This document shows, piece by piece, positions 1-9,706 of a DNA stretch of 64,000 nucleotides (positions are counted from its first letter, which is position 1; each line of letters begins with the position of its first letter). The position numbers and the translations under genes are program-made. A model generated the notes under the pieces. It was given only the letters and a program-made list of their open reading frames with translations, did not search any database and was not told the DNA's origin. Where the stretch lies: contig NZ_JAQPCG010000002.1 in NCBI RefSeq assembly GCF_028464145.1, positions 372,001 to 436,000 on the forward strand. Reading direction: 5' to 3'. This DNA is from Maribacter sp. PR1 (GTDB taxonomy: Bacteria; Bacteroidota; Bacteroidia; Flavobacteriales; Flavobacteriaceae).

Positions 1-692
1 TTAAATACTTGAAATACAGCACCAGGACCATTCAACCTTTTGCAGGCGAAACTTCTACTCCAAGTCCAACGACCTCCAATGAAAGAACATTTTTTGAAAA
101 TGGAAGTTTCTTAAGTGTTTATGGAAATTTAAAACTGGATACATATGACGATCGCTATTTCCCTACCAAAGGCTTGTTTTTTGAGGGCGATATGCATTAT
201 TATATTTTATCTTCCGACTATAACCAAAATTTCAAGGATTTTTCTGTTTCTAAGGCTAGGATGGGAATGGCTTTACCTATATCGAACAAGCTTTCCATTA
301 ATATTGAAACTGAGGGAGGTTTTAAGTTGGGAACTTCAGGAGTAACAACATTTGATTTTGTTCTTGGGGGGTACGGAACCGATCTGATAAATAACTTCAC
401 ACCATTTCTTGGGTATGATTTTTTGAGCCTACCTGGTAATAGTTATGTAAAGGCTTATGGAAGAATGGATTATGAGTTTATCAAGAAAAACCACCTTTTA
501 TTTGCAGCTAACTATGCCAATGTTCAGGATGACCTTTTTAGAACCGGTGAGTGGTTTACGTCACCGGACTTTTCCGGTTATGGAGTTGGCTATGGGTGGG
601 AGTCATTTATAGGACCGGTTCAGGTTCTTTATTCATGGTCACCGGAAAGGCAAAACTCCAATTTTTTCTTTAGCATAGGGTATTGGTTTTAA
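1..692 (+). CDS. C-terminal part of an outer-membrane beta-barrel protein, probably a patatin-like phospholipase with a BamA/D15-type barrel (5' end outside window)
   Basis: The reading frame is open from the window edge (codons begin at base 3), so only about the last 230 residues are seen and the true start lies upstream. The visible part is rich in alternating polar/aromatic strands with glycine turns (YDDRYFPTKG, VGYGWESFIGPVQ) and ends in SIGYWF, a terminal aromatic typical of barrels inserted by the BAM complex. The R-Y-F-P-T-K-G element near residue 50 matches the surface-antigen D15 domain found in BamA and at the C terminus of flavobacterial patatin-like phospholipases. With the N-terminal domain missing, BamA/TamA-like proteins remain possible. 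A weak terminator follows directly. Confidence 0.6.
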   Translation, partial: KYLKYSTRTIQPFAGETSTPSPTTSNERTFFENGSFLSVYGNLKLDTYDDRYFPTKGLFFEGDMHYYILSSDYNQNFKDFSVSKARMGMALPISNKLSINIETEGGFKLGTSGVTTFDFVLGGYGTDLINNFTPFLGYDFLSLPGNSYVKAYGRMDYEFIKKNHLLFAANYANVQDDLFRTGEWFTSPDFSGYGVGYGWESFIGPVQVLYSWSPERQNSNFFFSIGYWF

Positions 693-694
693 TA

Positions 695-720
695 AAGACC
701 AAAAAATGGGATGGTTTTTT
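695..720 (+). terminator. weak hairpin terminator after the barrel gene
   Basis: Seven-base stem AAGACCA (695-701) with TGGTTTT (712-718), one G-U pair, ten-base loop, continuing into T residues. It starts two bases after the stop codon at 692. Confidence 0.45.
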
Positions 721-1020
721 CTTAACAGAATCACAAATGGAATACCAAAATGTGAATTACTGTTAAGTTGAAAGTTAAAGTAAGTTAAAACCTACCGTGG
801 TAGAAAATGAAGTTTTAATTTTACTCATGTAAGGGGTGGTTCCCTTACAACTTTAAGTATTGGTTTTTCATAATTTAAAGTTTGGTTGGTTATTTAGGAA
901 AAGCCCAGTTTTATGACTGGGCTTTTTTTATACAATACTTTGGAATAAATTTTGTTTAAGATATTGTAAGGTTGTTTATTGATAAGTAATTGAATAGTAT
1001 TTTTATAAAAAAATCAGTGT
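721..1020. other. intergenic region with stacked small hairpins and no evident ORF
   Basis: About 300 bases with no credible coding frame. It holds a five-base stem CTACC/GGTAG (792-803), a seven-base stem GTAAGGG/CCCTTAC (829-848) and a strong terminator at 900-929. The strong terminator is about 210 bases beyond the upstream stop codon, after an earlier weak terminator, so it may close either a long 3' UTR or a separate small RNA. I see no clean TAnnTTTG box inside; the nearest is TAAAGTTTG near 876, whose spacer is one base too long. Confidence 0.4.
900..929 (+). terminator. strong rho-independent terminator
   Basis: Nine-base stem AAAGCCCAG (900-908) with CTGGGCTTT (917-925), eight-base loop, T run to 929. 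It insulates the following operon from upstream transcription. Confidence 0.85.
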
Positions 1021-1800
1021 ATGAAGAAGGCTTTGATTTTATTATTTTTAATGGTTGCAGGGAACTCGTTTGCCCAAAACCAGAAATCTGCCTTTGAGTC
1101 TGGAGAATGGTTGAAATTTAGAATGCACTATGGATTTTTAAATGCCAGTTATGCAACCCTACATGTGAAAAATGCCAAGATTGATTCTATCCCTGTTTAC
1201 CACGTTGTGGGTCATGGAGAGACAACGGGTTTTGCAAGTCTGTTTTTTAAGGTAGATGATACTTATGAAAGTTATTTTGATAAGGAGGATGGGAGGCCCT
1301 ATAAATTTATAAGAAAGATAAATGAAGGAGGCTATACCAAAGATGTTGAAATCAATTTTCATCATGATAAGGACAAAGCCGTCCTTAATGATAAAAAAAA
1401 CAAGAAAAAGTTTAATTTTGCCCTTCAAGATAGCATACAGGATTTAATTTCTGCGTTCTACTTTTTGCGAAATAATTATGAGCCGGAAGACTTGGTTGTA
1501 GGTGAAGCCATTGACTTGAAGATGTTGTATGATGATGATGGTGTCTTTAATTTCAAGCTTAAATACCTTGGGAAGGAAATTGTAAACACCAAATACGGTA
1601 AGGTAGAATGTCTTAAGTTTAGGCCCTTGGTTCAATCTGGTAGGGTATTTAAGGAAAAGGAAAGTTTATCGCTTTGGGTTTCAAATGACGATAATCGAAT
1701 TCCTATCAGGATTAAAGCGGATTTAGCGGTTGGTGCTATAAAGGCAGATTTGGATGGCTACAATGGTCTAAAGCATCAATTCAAGATAATAATGGATTAA
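1021..1800 (+). CDS. DUF3108 domain-containing exported protein
   Basis: 259 residues with a clear signal peptide (MKKALILLFLMVAGNSFAQ, cleavage after the Ala-Gln region near 19), so it acts in the periplasm or outer membrane. The mature part starts with the FESGEWLKFRMHYGFLNAS segment and ends with a beta-rich region carrying KYGKVECLKFRP, both features I associate with DUF3108, a family of periplasmic beta-sheet proteins of unknown function. It is the first gene of an apparent operon with kynA (6-base gap), an M23 peptidase lipoprotein and pgi. The M23 neighbour suggests an envelope role, but the operon is mixed, so this is weak evidence. Confidence 0.75.
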   Translation: MKKALILLFLMVAGNSFAQNQKSAFESGEWLKFRMHYGFLNASYATLHVKNAKIDSIPVYHVVGHGETTGFASLFFKVDDTYESYFDKEDGRPYKFIRKINEGGYTKDVEINFHHDKDKAVLNDKKNKKKFNFALQDSIQDLISAFYFLRNNYEPEDLVVGEAIDLKMLYDDDGVFNFKLKYLGKEIVNTKYGKVECLKFRPLVQSGRVFKEKESLSLWVSNDDNRIPIRIKADLAVGAIKADLDGYNGLKHQFKIIMD

Positions 1801-1806
1801 ATCAGA

Positions 1807-2781
1807 ATGGAAGATAAAGATCGGGTCAAATCTCAAATTTTAAAACTTGAGGAAAAGTATAGGGATTCTGGCCAAGATTTAAGTTCCTATTTAGATGGTT
1901 TGCTTTATCAGCGTTACTTGACGTATTGGGACTATATCCATTTAGATACGCTTTTAAGTCTTCAAGTTCCGAGAACCCACTTTCCAGATGAGGAAATATT
2001 CATCATGTACCATCAAATTACGGAGTTATATTTTAAACTCATTTTACATGAACAAAAGCAACTTGTAGATGATAAATCTCAAAATCTGGAATTTTTCATA
2101 GAGAAATTGAGGAGAATCAATAGTTATTATACCGCCCTGATATCTTCTTTTAGTATTATGATCAAGGGTATGGAAAAAGAGCAATTTTTGCAGTATAGAA
2201 TGGCCTTATTGCCAGCAAGCGGGTTTCAGTCGGCTCAATTTAGAATGATAGAAATATATTCCACACCGCTTGAAAACTTAGTACACGAATCCAAAAGAGA
2301 TGAATTTTCAAAAGAAAATACAGTGGAGGAACTATATGAAAACATATATTGGAAAAAAGGGGCCACAGATATTTCAACGGGTGAAAAAACCCTGACATTA
2401 AAGCAATTCGAATATAGATACACTCCTAGATTGGTTCGTACGGCCAAGCAATTGTTAAATAACACAATTTATCATAAATACTTAGCTTTGCCTGGCATGG
2501 CTCAGCAAAATAAAGAATTGCTTAGCGCGTTAAAAACAATGGATTTGAATGCAAATGTCAACTGGCCATTAATGCATATGGGTTCAGCCCATCGATATTT
2601 GGGGAAAGATTCAGGTGACTTGGATGCAACTGGAGGTACAAATTGGAAAGAATATTTACCACCTAGTTTTCAAAAAGTGGTGTTCTTTCCAACTATATAT
2701 ACAGAAGAGGAATTAAATAATTGGGGGAAACAATGGGTGGACCATATCTTTAACCCCAATAAACTAAATACCATAGAGTAA
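1807..2781 (+). CDS. kynA: tryptophan 2,3-dioxygenase family protein
   Basis: 324 residues, a cytosolic haem enzyme that opens the indole ring of L-tryptophan to N-formylkynurenine, the first step of kynurenine-pathway degradation. The YHQITELYFKLILHE segment (about 68-82) holds the distal His69 and family arginine/glutamate positions; the WPLMHMGSAHRYLG segment supplies the probable proximal haem ligand His257. The ATGGT element near 274-278 matches the substrate-loop TGGS signature of the family. It is shorter than animal TDO but close to long bacterial forms. No other kynurenine gene is in the window; instead it sits between the DUF3108 gene and an M23 peptidase gene (next start immediately after the stop), so the operon is functionally mixed. 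Confidence 0.9.
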   Translation: MEDKDRVKSQILKLEEKYRDSGQDLSSYLDGLLYQRYLTYWDYIHLDTLLSLQVPRTHFPDEEIFIMYHQITELYFKLILHEQKQLVDDKSQNLEFFIEKLRRINSYYTALISSFSIMIKGMEKEQFLQYRMALLPASGFQSAQFRMIEIYSTPLENLVHESKRDEFSKENTVEELYENIYWKKGATDISTGEKTLTLKQFEYRYTPRLVRTAKQLLNNTIYHKYLALPGMAQQNKELLSALKTMDLNANVNWPLMHMGSAHRYLGKDSGDLDATGGTNWKEYLPPSFQKVVFFPTIYTEEELNNWGKQWVDHIFNPNKLNTIE

Positions 2782-4068
2782 ATGCGAAAATATTGGGGCA
2801 TAATATTTACGTTAGTTTTAATAGGGGCATGTAAGCAAGAAAAGGTTGTGGTTAGCCATGAAGAACTTAAAATAAGCCCGATTGAAGATCCCGTAGTAAT
2901 GCAATTCGGATTTAATTTTGACGAATTCAATGTTCATCAAGATACCATTAAATATGGTGACAGTTTTGGGGAATTAATGCTAAAGAATAAGGTTGATTAC
3001 CCAAAAATAGCGACGATTTCCGAAAAATATCGTGACACTTTCGATGTTCGTAGAATACGGGTAGGTAAACCTTATTTAATATTAAAATCGAAGGATACAA
3101 CAGAAACGGCTGAAGTTTTTATTTACGAAAATAACCCTATAGATTATACCGTTGTAGACCTTAGGGATAGTGTACAGGTCTACAAAGGGAAGAAGGAAGT
3201 AAAATATGTGGAGCGAGAAGTCTCCGGAATTATTGAAACCAATTTGTCCGAGGCAATATTAGACCAAGGAATAGACTATAATGTTACCCACAACCTCGCA
3301 AATGTCTATGCATGGACCATAGACTTTTCCATGTTGCAAAAGAATGACAAGTTTAAGGTCATCTATAAGGAAAAATACATCAATGATAGTATATATGCAG
3401 GTGCCGAACCCATTGACGCGGCATATTTTGAGCATAATGGGCGACCAATTTATGCATTTGCCTATGAAAATGATTCGCTAAAAAGCTTGGTAGATTATTT
3501 TGATGAAGAGGCGAACAACTTAAGAAGAACTTTTCTTAGAATGCCCGTTGAGTTTGGTCGATTATCTTCTCGATACAATCTTAAAAGAAGAATTAGATAT
3601 TACGGTTATAAAATTAGACCCCATAAGGGTACCGATTATGCCGCATCTATTGGAACTCCTATTATGGCCACTGCTGACGGTACGGTTACGGAATCTACGA
3701 GAAGAGGGGGCAACGGAAAATATGTCAAGATTAGACATAACGAAACCTATTCCACCCAATATCTGCATATGAAGAAGCAGAACGTAAAGAAAGGTCAGTT
3801 TGTTCGCCAAGGCGATGTAATTGGTTGGGTTGGAATGACGGGAAATACGGGAGGCCCACATGTATGCTACCGTTTTTGGAAAAACGGAAGACAGGTAGAC
3901 CCATTAAAGGAAGAGCTTCCACAGGCAGAACCTTTGGCAGAGCCACTAAGACCAGATTATTATGCTTATATAAACCCTATAAAAGAACAATTGGATTGTA
4001 TAGTTTATCCTGAAAAAGTTGAAGAAGAAGACTTGTTAACACTTAATGAAATAGATGGCACTAAATAA
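2782..4068 (+). CDS. M23-family peptidase lipoprotein with a His-Val-Cys variant of the zinc motif
   Basis: 428 residues with a lipoprotein signal ending in LIGAC (Cys17), so probably anchored in the envelope and acting on peptidoglycan cross-bridges. The C-terminal LytM/M23 domain (about 265-375) shows HKGTD (zinc ligands His281 and Asp285), YLHM (His329) and GGPHVCYRF. In the last motif the canonical HxH is His360-Val-Cys362, so the second His, normally a zinc ligand, is replaced by Cys. From memory this variant is common in Bacteroidota M23 proteins and may be active with Cys as ligand. Residues 30-250 are probably an OapA/LysM-like or beta-rich N-terminal region. Its start abuts the kynA stop, and its end overlaps pgi by 14 bases, suggesting translational coupling. 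Confidence 0.88.
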   Translation: MRKYWGIIFTLVLIGACKQEKVVVSHEELKISPIEDPVVMQFGFNFDEFNVHQDTIKYGDSFGELMLKNKVDYPKIATISEKYRDTFDVRRIRVGKPYLILKSKDTTETAEVFIYENNPIDYTVVDLRDSVQVYKGKKEVKYVEREVSGIIETNLSEAILDQGIDYNVTHNLANVYAWTIDFSMLQKNDKFKVIYKEKYINDSIYAGAEPIDAAYFEHNGRPIYAFAYENDSLKSLVDYFDEEANNLRRTFLRMPVEFGRLSSRYNLKRRIRYYGYKIRPHKGTDYAASIGTPIMATADGTVTESTRRGGNGKYVKIRHNETYSTQYLHMKKQNVKKGQFVRQGDVIGWVGMTGNTGGPHVCYRFWKNGRQVDPLKEELPQAEPLAEPLRPDYYAYINPIKEQLDCIVYPEKVEEEDLLTLNEIDGTK

Positions 4069-5692
4069 CATAGACCCCACTACTACCAATGCGTGGGATA
4101 AATTAAACCAACACTTTAAAGATTCAAACAAGACTAAAATTAAGGACCTATTTGCGAAGGATATGGATAGGGCGGACAGTTTTAGCATTAAGTGGAACGA
4201 TTTTCTTTTGGACTACTCCAAGAACAGGATTACAAAAGAAACCATGGGGCTGTTATTCATATTGGCAGACGAACTCAATTTAAAGGATGCCATAGATAAG
4301 TATTTCAATGGGGATCAAATAAATCAAACCGAGGGTAGGGCCGTTTTACATACGGCATTAAGAGCGAAGGAGTCTGATGAAATAATGGTAGATGGAGAAA
4401 ATGTTGTACCTGAGGTTTATGAAGTAAAAAAGCATATCAAGGAATTTTCTGAATCTATAATTAGCGGTAAAAGTAAGGGGTACACAGGCAAAAAATTTAC
4501 CGATGTAGTAAATATTGGAATAGGAGGTTCAGATTTGGGTCCCGCAATGGTCACCGAAGCTTTGAAATTTTATAAGAACCATTTGAACGTACAATTTGTG
4601 AGCAATGTCGATGGAGACCATGTTCATGAAATTTTAAGGACCCTAAACCCAGAAACTACCTTGTTCGTTGTGGTGTCCAAAACATTTACCACCCAAGAGA
4701 CCTTAAGTAATGCGACAACCATTAAAAAATGGTTTTTGGAGCATGGTACGCAGGAAGATATTGCAAAGCACTTTGCAGCCGTATCAACCAATACCGAAAA
4801 AATTTCCGAATTTGGAATTGCGGATAAAAATGTCTTTCCTATGTGGGATTGGGTCGGGGGAAGATTTTCACTTTGGAGTGCGGTGGGACTTTCCATAGCA
4901 CTGGCTGTAGGCTATGATAATTTTGATGCCATGTTGCAAGGGGCCAATACTATGGACAGCCATTTTAAGGAAACGGATTTCTCGGAGAACCTTCCGGTAA
5001 TCATGGCACTCATAAGTATATGGTACAACAACTTTTACCTTGCAGAAACAGAAGCTATTATTCCCTATGCACAATACCTAAGTCGGTTCTCAGCGTATTT
5101 ACAGCAAGGTATTATGGAAAGTAATGGCAAGAGTGTTGCAAGAAACGGAAAACGTGTGGGCTATGAGACCGGGACCATAATTTGGGGAGAACCAGGTACA
5201 AATTCCCAACATGCATTTTTTCAATTGATACATCAGGGAACCAAGCTAATTCCGACAGATTTTATTGGTTATAAAAATTCATTACACGGCAATACAGATC
5301 ATCATAATAAATTAATGGCCAATTTCTTTGCCCAGACCGAGGCTTTAATGAACGGAAAAACACAGGATGAAGCAGCTGCCGAATTAAAGGGACAAGGCCT
5401 CTCTAAAAAAGAAATAGACAATCTAGCACCTTACAAGGTTTTTGAAGGTAATAAACCAACAAACACACTATTAATAGATAAACTGACTCCTAAAAGTTTA
5501 GGTGCTCTCATTGCTTTATATGAACATAAGATTTTTGTTCAGGGTATAATCTGGAATATCTTTAGCTATGACCAATGGGGTGTAGAACTGGGAAAACAAT
5601 TGGCCGGAACTATTTTAAAGGATATAGAAGGTGACAATTTATCCTCTCACGATAGTTCAACATTACGACTTTTGCAATTTTTTAAGAGTTGA
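4055..5692 (+). CDS. pgi: glucose-6-phosphate isomerase
   Basis: 545 residues, the normal length of the long bacterial and eukaryote-like PGI. It interconverts glucose 6-phosphate and fructose 6-phosphate in the cytosol. Signatures seen: [11 protein letters not shown] (phosphate-binding region near 155), [22 protein letters not shown] (PGI signature 1), the [19 protein letters not shown] segment with catalytic Glu and His, and [10 protein letters not shown] near the C terminus (PGI signature 2). The ATG at 4055 overlaps the end of the M23 gene by 14 bases, so it is the last gene of the 1021-5692 operon. No hairpin terminator is obvious after it; the next promoter begins about 55 bases on. Confidence 0.97.
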   Translation: MALNNIDPTTTNAWDKLNQHFKDSNKTKIKDLFAKDMDRADSFSIKWNDFLLDYSKNRITKETMGLLFILADELNLKDAIDKYFNGDQINQTEGRAVLHTALRAKESDEIMVDGENVVPEVYEVKKHIKEFSESIISGKSKGYTGKKFTDVVNIGIGGSDLGPAMVTEALKFYKNHLNVQFVSNVDGDHVHEILRTLNPETTLFVVVSKTFTTQETLSNATTIKKWFLEHGTQEDIAKHFAAVSTNTEKISEFGIADKNVFPMWDWVGGRFSLWSAVGLSIALAVGYDNFDAMLQGANTMDSHFKETDFSENLPVIMALISIWYNNFYLAETEAIIPYAQYLSRFSAYLQQGIMESNGKSVARNGKRVGYETGTIIWGEPGTNSQHAFFQLIHQGTKLIPTDFIGYKNSLHGNTDHHNKLMANFFAQTEALMNGKTQDEAAAELKGQGLSKKEIDNLAPYKVFEGNKPTNTLLIDKLTPKSLGALIALYEHKIFVQGIIWNIFSYDQWGVELGKQLAGTILKDIEGDNLSSHDSSTLRLLQFFKS

Positions 5693-5745
5693 TTTGTATG
5701 ATTCGTATTTTTTAATAAAACGCGGTAACTTCTTCATAATCAGTA

Positions 5746-5774
5746 TTTGTTTTGTTTTTTTTCCGTTAAATTTG
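5746..5774 (+). promoter_or_regulatory. Bacteroidota-type promoter for the TonB-dependent receptor gene
   Basis: TTTG at 5746-5749, a 17-base spacer, then TAAATTTG at 5767-5774, matching the flavobacterial TTTG-N17..23-TAnnTTTG pattern. It leaves a leader of about 80 bases before the ATG at 5864. Confidence 0.7.
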
Positions 5775-5863
5775 CACCGGTGATTTAACGTTCCCTTAAC
5801 GTAAAAGGTCTAAAAATGGGAGACTTTTGCACCAGTTATAAAAACTAACAAATACTAGAAAAA

Positions 5864-8569
5864 ATGAAAAAAATCTACTTTGCATTTGCGGCATTTTTAT
5901 TGACTGCTACTGCTTTTTCACAAACGACGATTACAGGTACTGTGGTAGATGGTGAAATGGGAGGCCCATTACCAGGCGCTACTGTTGTGGTAAAAGGTAC
6001 TTCAAATGGAACTTCTACCGATTTCGACGGAAACTTTACGATTGAAGCATCTGCTTCTTCAGGAACTTTAAGAATTTCATATATTGGTTTTATAGCGCAA
6101 GAAGTTTCCTTCAATGGAGGAAGCGTTGGAACTATTTCACTTATGCCTAGCGCTGAAGAATTGGAAGGCGTTGTAGTTACTGGGGTTCAAGATATTGCAA
6201 AGGACAGAAAAACACCGGTTGCGGTATCAACTATTAAGGCAGAGGAAATTCAGTTGAAGTTAGGTTCTCAAGAATTTCCTGAGATATTGAATACTACTCC
6301 TTCAATATATGCTACTAAATCGGGTGGTGGTTTTGGAGATGCGCGTGTTAATATACGTGGTTTTGATACCAATAACTCGGCTGTAATGATTAATGGTGTT
6401 CCTGTTAATGACATGGAAAATGGTCAGGTATACTGGAGTAACTGGGCCGGACTTTCGGACGTAACTTCTGCAATTCAAGTGCAAAGAGGTCTAGGTTCTT
6501 CAAAGTTGGCCGTATCCTCCGTGGGTGGTACCATTAATGTGATTACAAAAACTTCTTTAAATGCAGAAGGTGGCGCCATTGGTGCTACTGTAGGTAATGA
6601 TGGTTATGTAAAGACATTGGCATCTTATTCCTCAGGTTTATTGGATAATGGCTTATCTGCTTCTTTGCTATTAAGTAGAACAGGTGGAAGTATGTATGCT
6701 GATGGGACCAAATTTGAAGGCTATAATTTCTTTTTAGGCTTAGGTTATACATCTGGAGACCATAGTTTGGAATTTATGGTTACCGGAGCTCCACAATGGC
6801 ACCACCAAAGAAGTTTTGCTCCTTCTATTGCGGATTATATCACGTATGGAGACGGAGATGGTGAACCAAACAGAAAATATAATAGTGACTGGGGTTATTT
6901 AAATGGCGAAGAATATAACTTTAGACGTAATTTCTACCACAAGCCGGTTATAAGCTTGAACTGGAACTGGGAAATTTCAAGTAAAACAACCCTTGAAACT
7001 TCTGCCTATGCATCTTTTGGACGTGGTGGAGGAACTGGAGAAATAGGAGAAATCAATGGAACGAGACAGTTTGCCCTGCCAAAATCTGCTGATGGTCTGG
7101 TTAGAGTCGATGATATTTTTGCCTATAACAGTGGTCAATTGGTTCCTGATTTCAGTGCCACACCTAGAGAACAGATAAATGGGCTTTATTTAAATAACAG
7201 TGATCAAAACCCAAATGAGAACAATACCAATGGTATTACCAGAAGGGCTTCGGTTAATTCTCATAACTGGTACGGTCTTTTGGCTAACTTCAATAATCGA
7301 ATTTCAGACGACTTGACGATCGATTTTGGAATTGACTTAAGAAGGTATACAGGTTATCACTACAGAAGAGTAAATGATCTCTTGGGTGGAGATGCTTATC
7401 AAGAAACTGATAACAGAAATGATCCAAATCAAATTTTCAATGAAACGTATAAGGCCAATCAGCCTTGGTGGGTCTTTGGAAATATAGATGATGAGGAAAA
7501 AATAGATTATTATAACACAGGATTGGTAAATTGGTTAGGTATTTTTGGACAGGTAGAGTATAACTTCACACCGGATATTACTGCCTTTGTTCAAGGGGCT
7601 TTATCCAATCAAGGTTTTGCAAGGGAAGAATTTTTCAACGAAACTCCTCCAGAAAAGACAGATTATGAAAATATTTTAGGCGGTAATGTAAAAGGAGGTT
7701 TAAACTGGAACCTTGATGCTAGAAATAATGTATTTGCTAATGCAGGTTATTATTCAAAACAACCTTTGTTTGACGCAGTTTACATCAACTTTGGTAACAA
7801 CCTAAATCCAAACTTAACAAATGAGAAAATAGTTGGTTTTGAGTTGGGTTATGGTTATAGAAGTTCAAAATTTAGAGCGAATGTGAACTTATATACTACA
7901 AGTTGGAAGGATAGGTTTGCTAATGCCAGTGCCACTTTCAATGCTGGTCAACCCGATGAAATTAGGGGAACAGCAAATTTATTGGGAATCAAACAAGTGC
8001 ATACGGGTATAGAAATGGACGGTCGTTTTCAGGCCAGTGATAAAATTGCCTTGACAGGTATGATTTCAGTTGGAAATTGGGAATATAAGGACGATGTAAA
8101 TGCGACTTATTTTGATAATGACCAAAATCCAATTGTAATAGGTGGTGTAGAACAACAAGAAACATTGGAATTGGATGGTATAAAAGTCGGTGATGCAGCT
8201 CAATTTACGGCAGCGCTTATCGCAGATTACAATATACTTGATAATCTTAGTGTCGATTTCGGTTACCGTTATGCGGATAATTTATATGCTCAATTTGATC
8301 CAACAGATGTAGGTCCAGAAGGATCACTTAAATTACCTTCATTTGGACTTGCCGATGCAGGTGCCACATTCAGAGTTCCTTTTGATGATAAGATGTTGAG
8401 CTTCCGTTTAAACGTGAATAACGTGTTTGATACGACGTACATTGCGGAATCCGATACCAACATCTTCGCCCAACCTGGAGATGATACCTATGATGGTATA
8501 AGTACAAGTAACCGAGTGTTCTTTGGTTTTGGAACAACTTGGAACTTTAGCGCAAGGTTCAATTTTTAA
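5864..8569 (+). CDS. TonB-dependent receptor with N-terminal carboxypeptidase-regulatory-like domain
   Basis: 901 residues. A signal peptide (to about Ser-Gln at 20) is followed by a CarboxypepD_reg-like domain (about 22-105, ITGTVVDGEMGGPLPGATV and TSTDFDGNFTI), a plug domain (about 115-225, with the VNIRGFDTNNSAVMINGVPVND element) and a large beta barrel ending in WNFSARFNF. It imports an unknown ligand across the outer membrane using TonB energy. It has the SusC-like N-terminal extension, but no susD partner lies next to it and a strong terminator follows, so it is a single-gene unit with its own promoter. The substrate cannot be inferred from the sequence. Confidence 0.92.
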   Translation: MKKIYFAFAAFLLTATAFSQTTITGTVVDGEMGGPLPGATVVVKGTSNGTSTDFDGNFTIEASASSGTLRISYIGFIAQEVSFNGGSVGTISLMPSAEELEGVVVTGVQDIAKDRKTPVAVSTIKAEEIQLKLGSQEFPEILNTTPSIYATKSGGGFGDARVNIRGFDTNNSAVMINGVPVNDMENGQVYWSNWAGLSDVTSAIQVQRGLGSSKLAVSSVGGTINVITKTSLNAEGGAIGATVGNDGYVKTLASYSSGLLDNGLSASLLLSRTGGSMYADGTKFEGYNFFLGLGYTSGDHSLEFMVTGAPQWHHQRSFAPSIADYITYGDGDGEPNRKYNSDWGYLNGEEYNFRRNFYHKPVISLNWNWEISSKTTLETSAYASFGRGGGTGEIGEINGTRQFALPKSADGLVRVDDIFAYNSGQLVPDFSATPREQINGLYLNNSDQNPNENNTNGITRRASVNSHNWYGLLANFNNRISDDLTIDFGIDLRRYTGYHYRRVNDLLGGDAYQETDNRNDPNQIFNETYKANQPWWVFGNIDDEEKIDYYNTGLVNWLGIFGQVEYNFTPDITAFVQGALSNQGFAREEFFNETPPEKTDYENILGGNVKGGLNWNLDARNNVFANAGYYSKQPLFDAVYINFGNNLNPNLTNEKIVGFELGYGYRSSKFRANVNLYTTSWKDRFANASATFNAGQPDEIRGTANLLGIKQVHTGIEMDGRFQASDKIALTGMISVGNWEYKDDVNATYFDNDQNPIVIGGVEQQETLELDGIKVGDAAQFTAALIADYNILDNLSVDFGYRYADNLYAQFDPTDVGPEGSLKLPSFGLADAGATFRVPFDDKMLSFRLNVNNVFDTTYIAESDTNIFAQPGDDTYDGISTSNRVFFGFGTTWNFSARFNF

Positions 8570-8590
8570 TAAGTTATATACATAAAAGGA

Positions 8591-8616
8591 ACCCTACCGA
8601 ACGGTAGGGTTTTTTT
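8591..8616 (+). terminator. rho-independent terminator after the TonB-dependent receptor gene
   Basis: Perfect eight-base stem ACCCTACC (8591-8598) and GGTAGGGT (8603-8610), loop GAAC, T run to 8616. Confidence 0.9.
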
Positions 8617-8659
8617 ATGCTTAAAAATCACTATTTTTAAATTTCACAAAAACAACACT

Positions 8660-9097
8660 ATGTACGAAACTATTCAAATGCTGCATTCCTATTTGGCCTA
8701 TGTAGCTTTGGCAATTTTAATTATTGCCGTGGTTAATGCCGTCTCAGGACTTGTTAGCAAACGAGTTTTTACGATGAACAAGGATTTAAGAATTAGCTTG
8801 TTCGCCCTTATTCTTTGCCATATTCAGCTTTTGGTAGGCCTAATTCTATATTTTGTGTCACCAAGTGGGTTAAGTGCCATTCAAGAATTTGGAATGGGAG
8901 GTCTAACCTCTGCCGCAAGATTATTGGCTGTAGAACACCCATTTGTTAATATTCTGGCGATTGCCGCCATTACTATTGGCTGGTCTAGACATAAGAAGTT
9001 CGTAGAAGGAGATAAAAAATTTAAAAGTATCGCCATTTTTTATGGAATTGGATTAGTTTTAATTTTGAGTAGAATACCATGGAGTCAATGGTTCTAA
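8660..9097 (+). CDS. small integral membrane protein with four histidines at helix ends, possibly cytochrome b-like
   Basis: 145 residues with four predicted membrane helices (about 12-32, 45-65, 95-108 and 122-140). Histidines lie at positions 9, 54, 93 and 111; His9, His54 and His93 fall in or at the ends of different helices, as would suit haem or metal binding. I recall this flavobacterial family being labelled cytochrome b-like (and sometimes, mistakenly, ribosomal protein L27), but the sequence alone does not prove a cofactor. It begins 91 bases after the receptor stop, beyond a terminator, and its end lies 11 bases before the start chosen for the DUF1080 gene, so the two may be cotranscribed. 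Confidence 0.6.
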   Translation: MYETIQMLHSYLAYVALAILIIAVVNAVSGLVSKRVFTMNKDLRISLFALILCHIQLLVGLILYFVSPSGLSAIQEFGMGGLTSAARLLAVEHPFVNILAIAAITIGWSRHKKFVEGDKKFKSIAIFYGIGLVLILSRIPWSQWF

Positions 9098-9108
9098 ATA
9101 CGAGTAAG

Positions 9109-9705
9109 ATGATAAAAAATTATTTGATTGTTTTAATGCTGATAATGGCAAGTGCTATAAATGCGCAAAAGGTAGCATTGTTCAATGGTGAGAATCTGGA
9201 CGGATGGGAAGTTTTCGGCACCGAAAAGTGGTATGTAGAAGATGGGCTGCTAATCTGTGAAAGTGGCCCGGATGCGGGTTATGGATATTTGGGAACTGAG
9301 AAGGAATACAAAAACTTTATTCTGGATTTGGATTTTAAACAAGAAGCGGATGGTAACAGTGGTGTTTTTATACGCTCATCGGTAGAAGGAACTACCGTCA
9401 GTGGATGGCAGGTTGAGGTAGCCCCTCCCGGCAAATTTACGGGTGGAGTTTATGAATCTTATGGAAGGCAATGGCTAAAGAAACCAAAACAGGAAAAGGA
9501 CAGTGCCTTAAAATTTGGGGATTGGAACCACATGACCATCAAAGTGCATGGTAAACAAATAACCTCTTGGCTCAATGGTACGGAGATGGTTTCCTTTAAG
9601 GACAGAATTATAGGTAAGGGAGAAGGTTCGATTTTGCTGCAAATCCATGATGGTGGGGGTATTAAAGTAAAATGGAAAAATATAGAGTTAACCCCGTTGG
9701 ATTAA
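9109..9705 (+). CDS. exported DUF1080 (3-keto-disaccharide hydrolase-like) protein
   Basis: 198 residues from the ATG at 9109, chosen because it directly precedes a good signal peptide (MIKNYLIVLMLIMASAINAQ); a start at 9079 would overlap the previous gene and add 10 residues ahead of it. The mature protein is one concanavalin-like jelly-roll domain: FNGENLDGWEVFG at its start, then DGLLICESG, NFILDLDFKQEADGNSGVFIRS, and WNHMTIKVHGKQITSWLNG. This is the DUF1080 family, of which some members hydrolyse 3-keto-glycosides produced by glucoside-3-dehydrogenases. No such dehydrogenase is in the window, so the substrate remains open. The gene meets a convergent nuclease gene one base after its stop. 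Confidence 0.82.
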   Translation: MIKNYLIVLMLIMASAINAQKVALFNGENLDGWEVFGTEKWYVEDGLLICESGPDAGYGYLGTEKEYKNFILDLDFKQEADGNSGVFIRSSVEGTTVSGWQVEVAPPGKFTGGVYESYGRQWLKKPKQEKDSALKFGDWNHMTIKVHGKQITSWLNGTEMVSFKDRIIGKGEGSILLQIHDGGGIKVKWKNIELTPLD

Positions 9706-9706
9706 T

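Noticed and set aside
9079..9108. Upstream start for the DUF1080 protein
   Set aside because: It overlaps the preceding gene and puts ten residues ahead of a normal signal peptide that begins at 9109.
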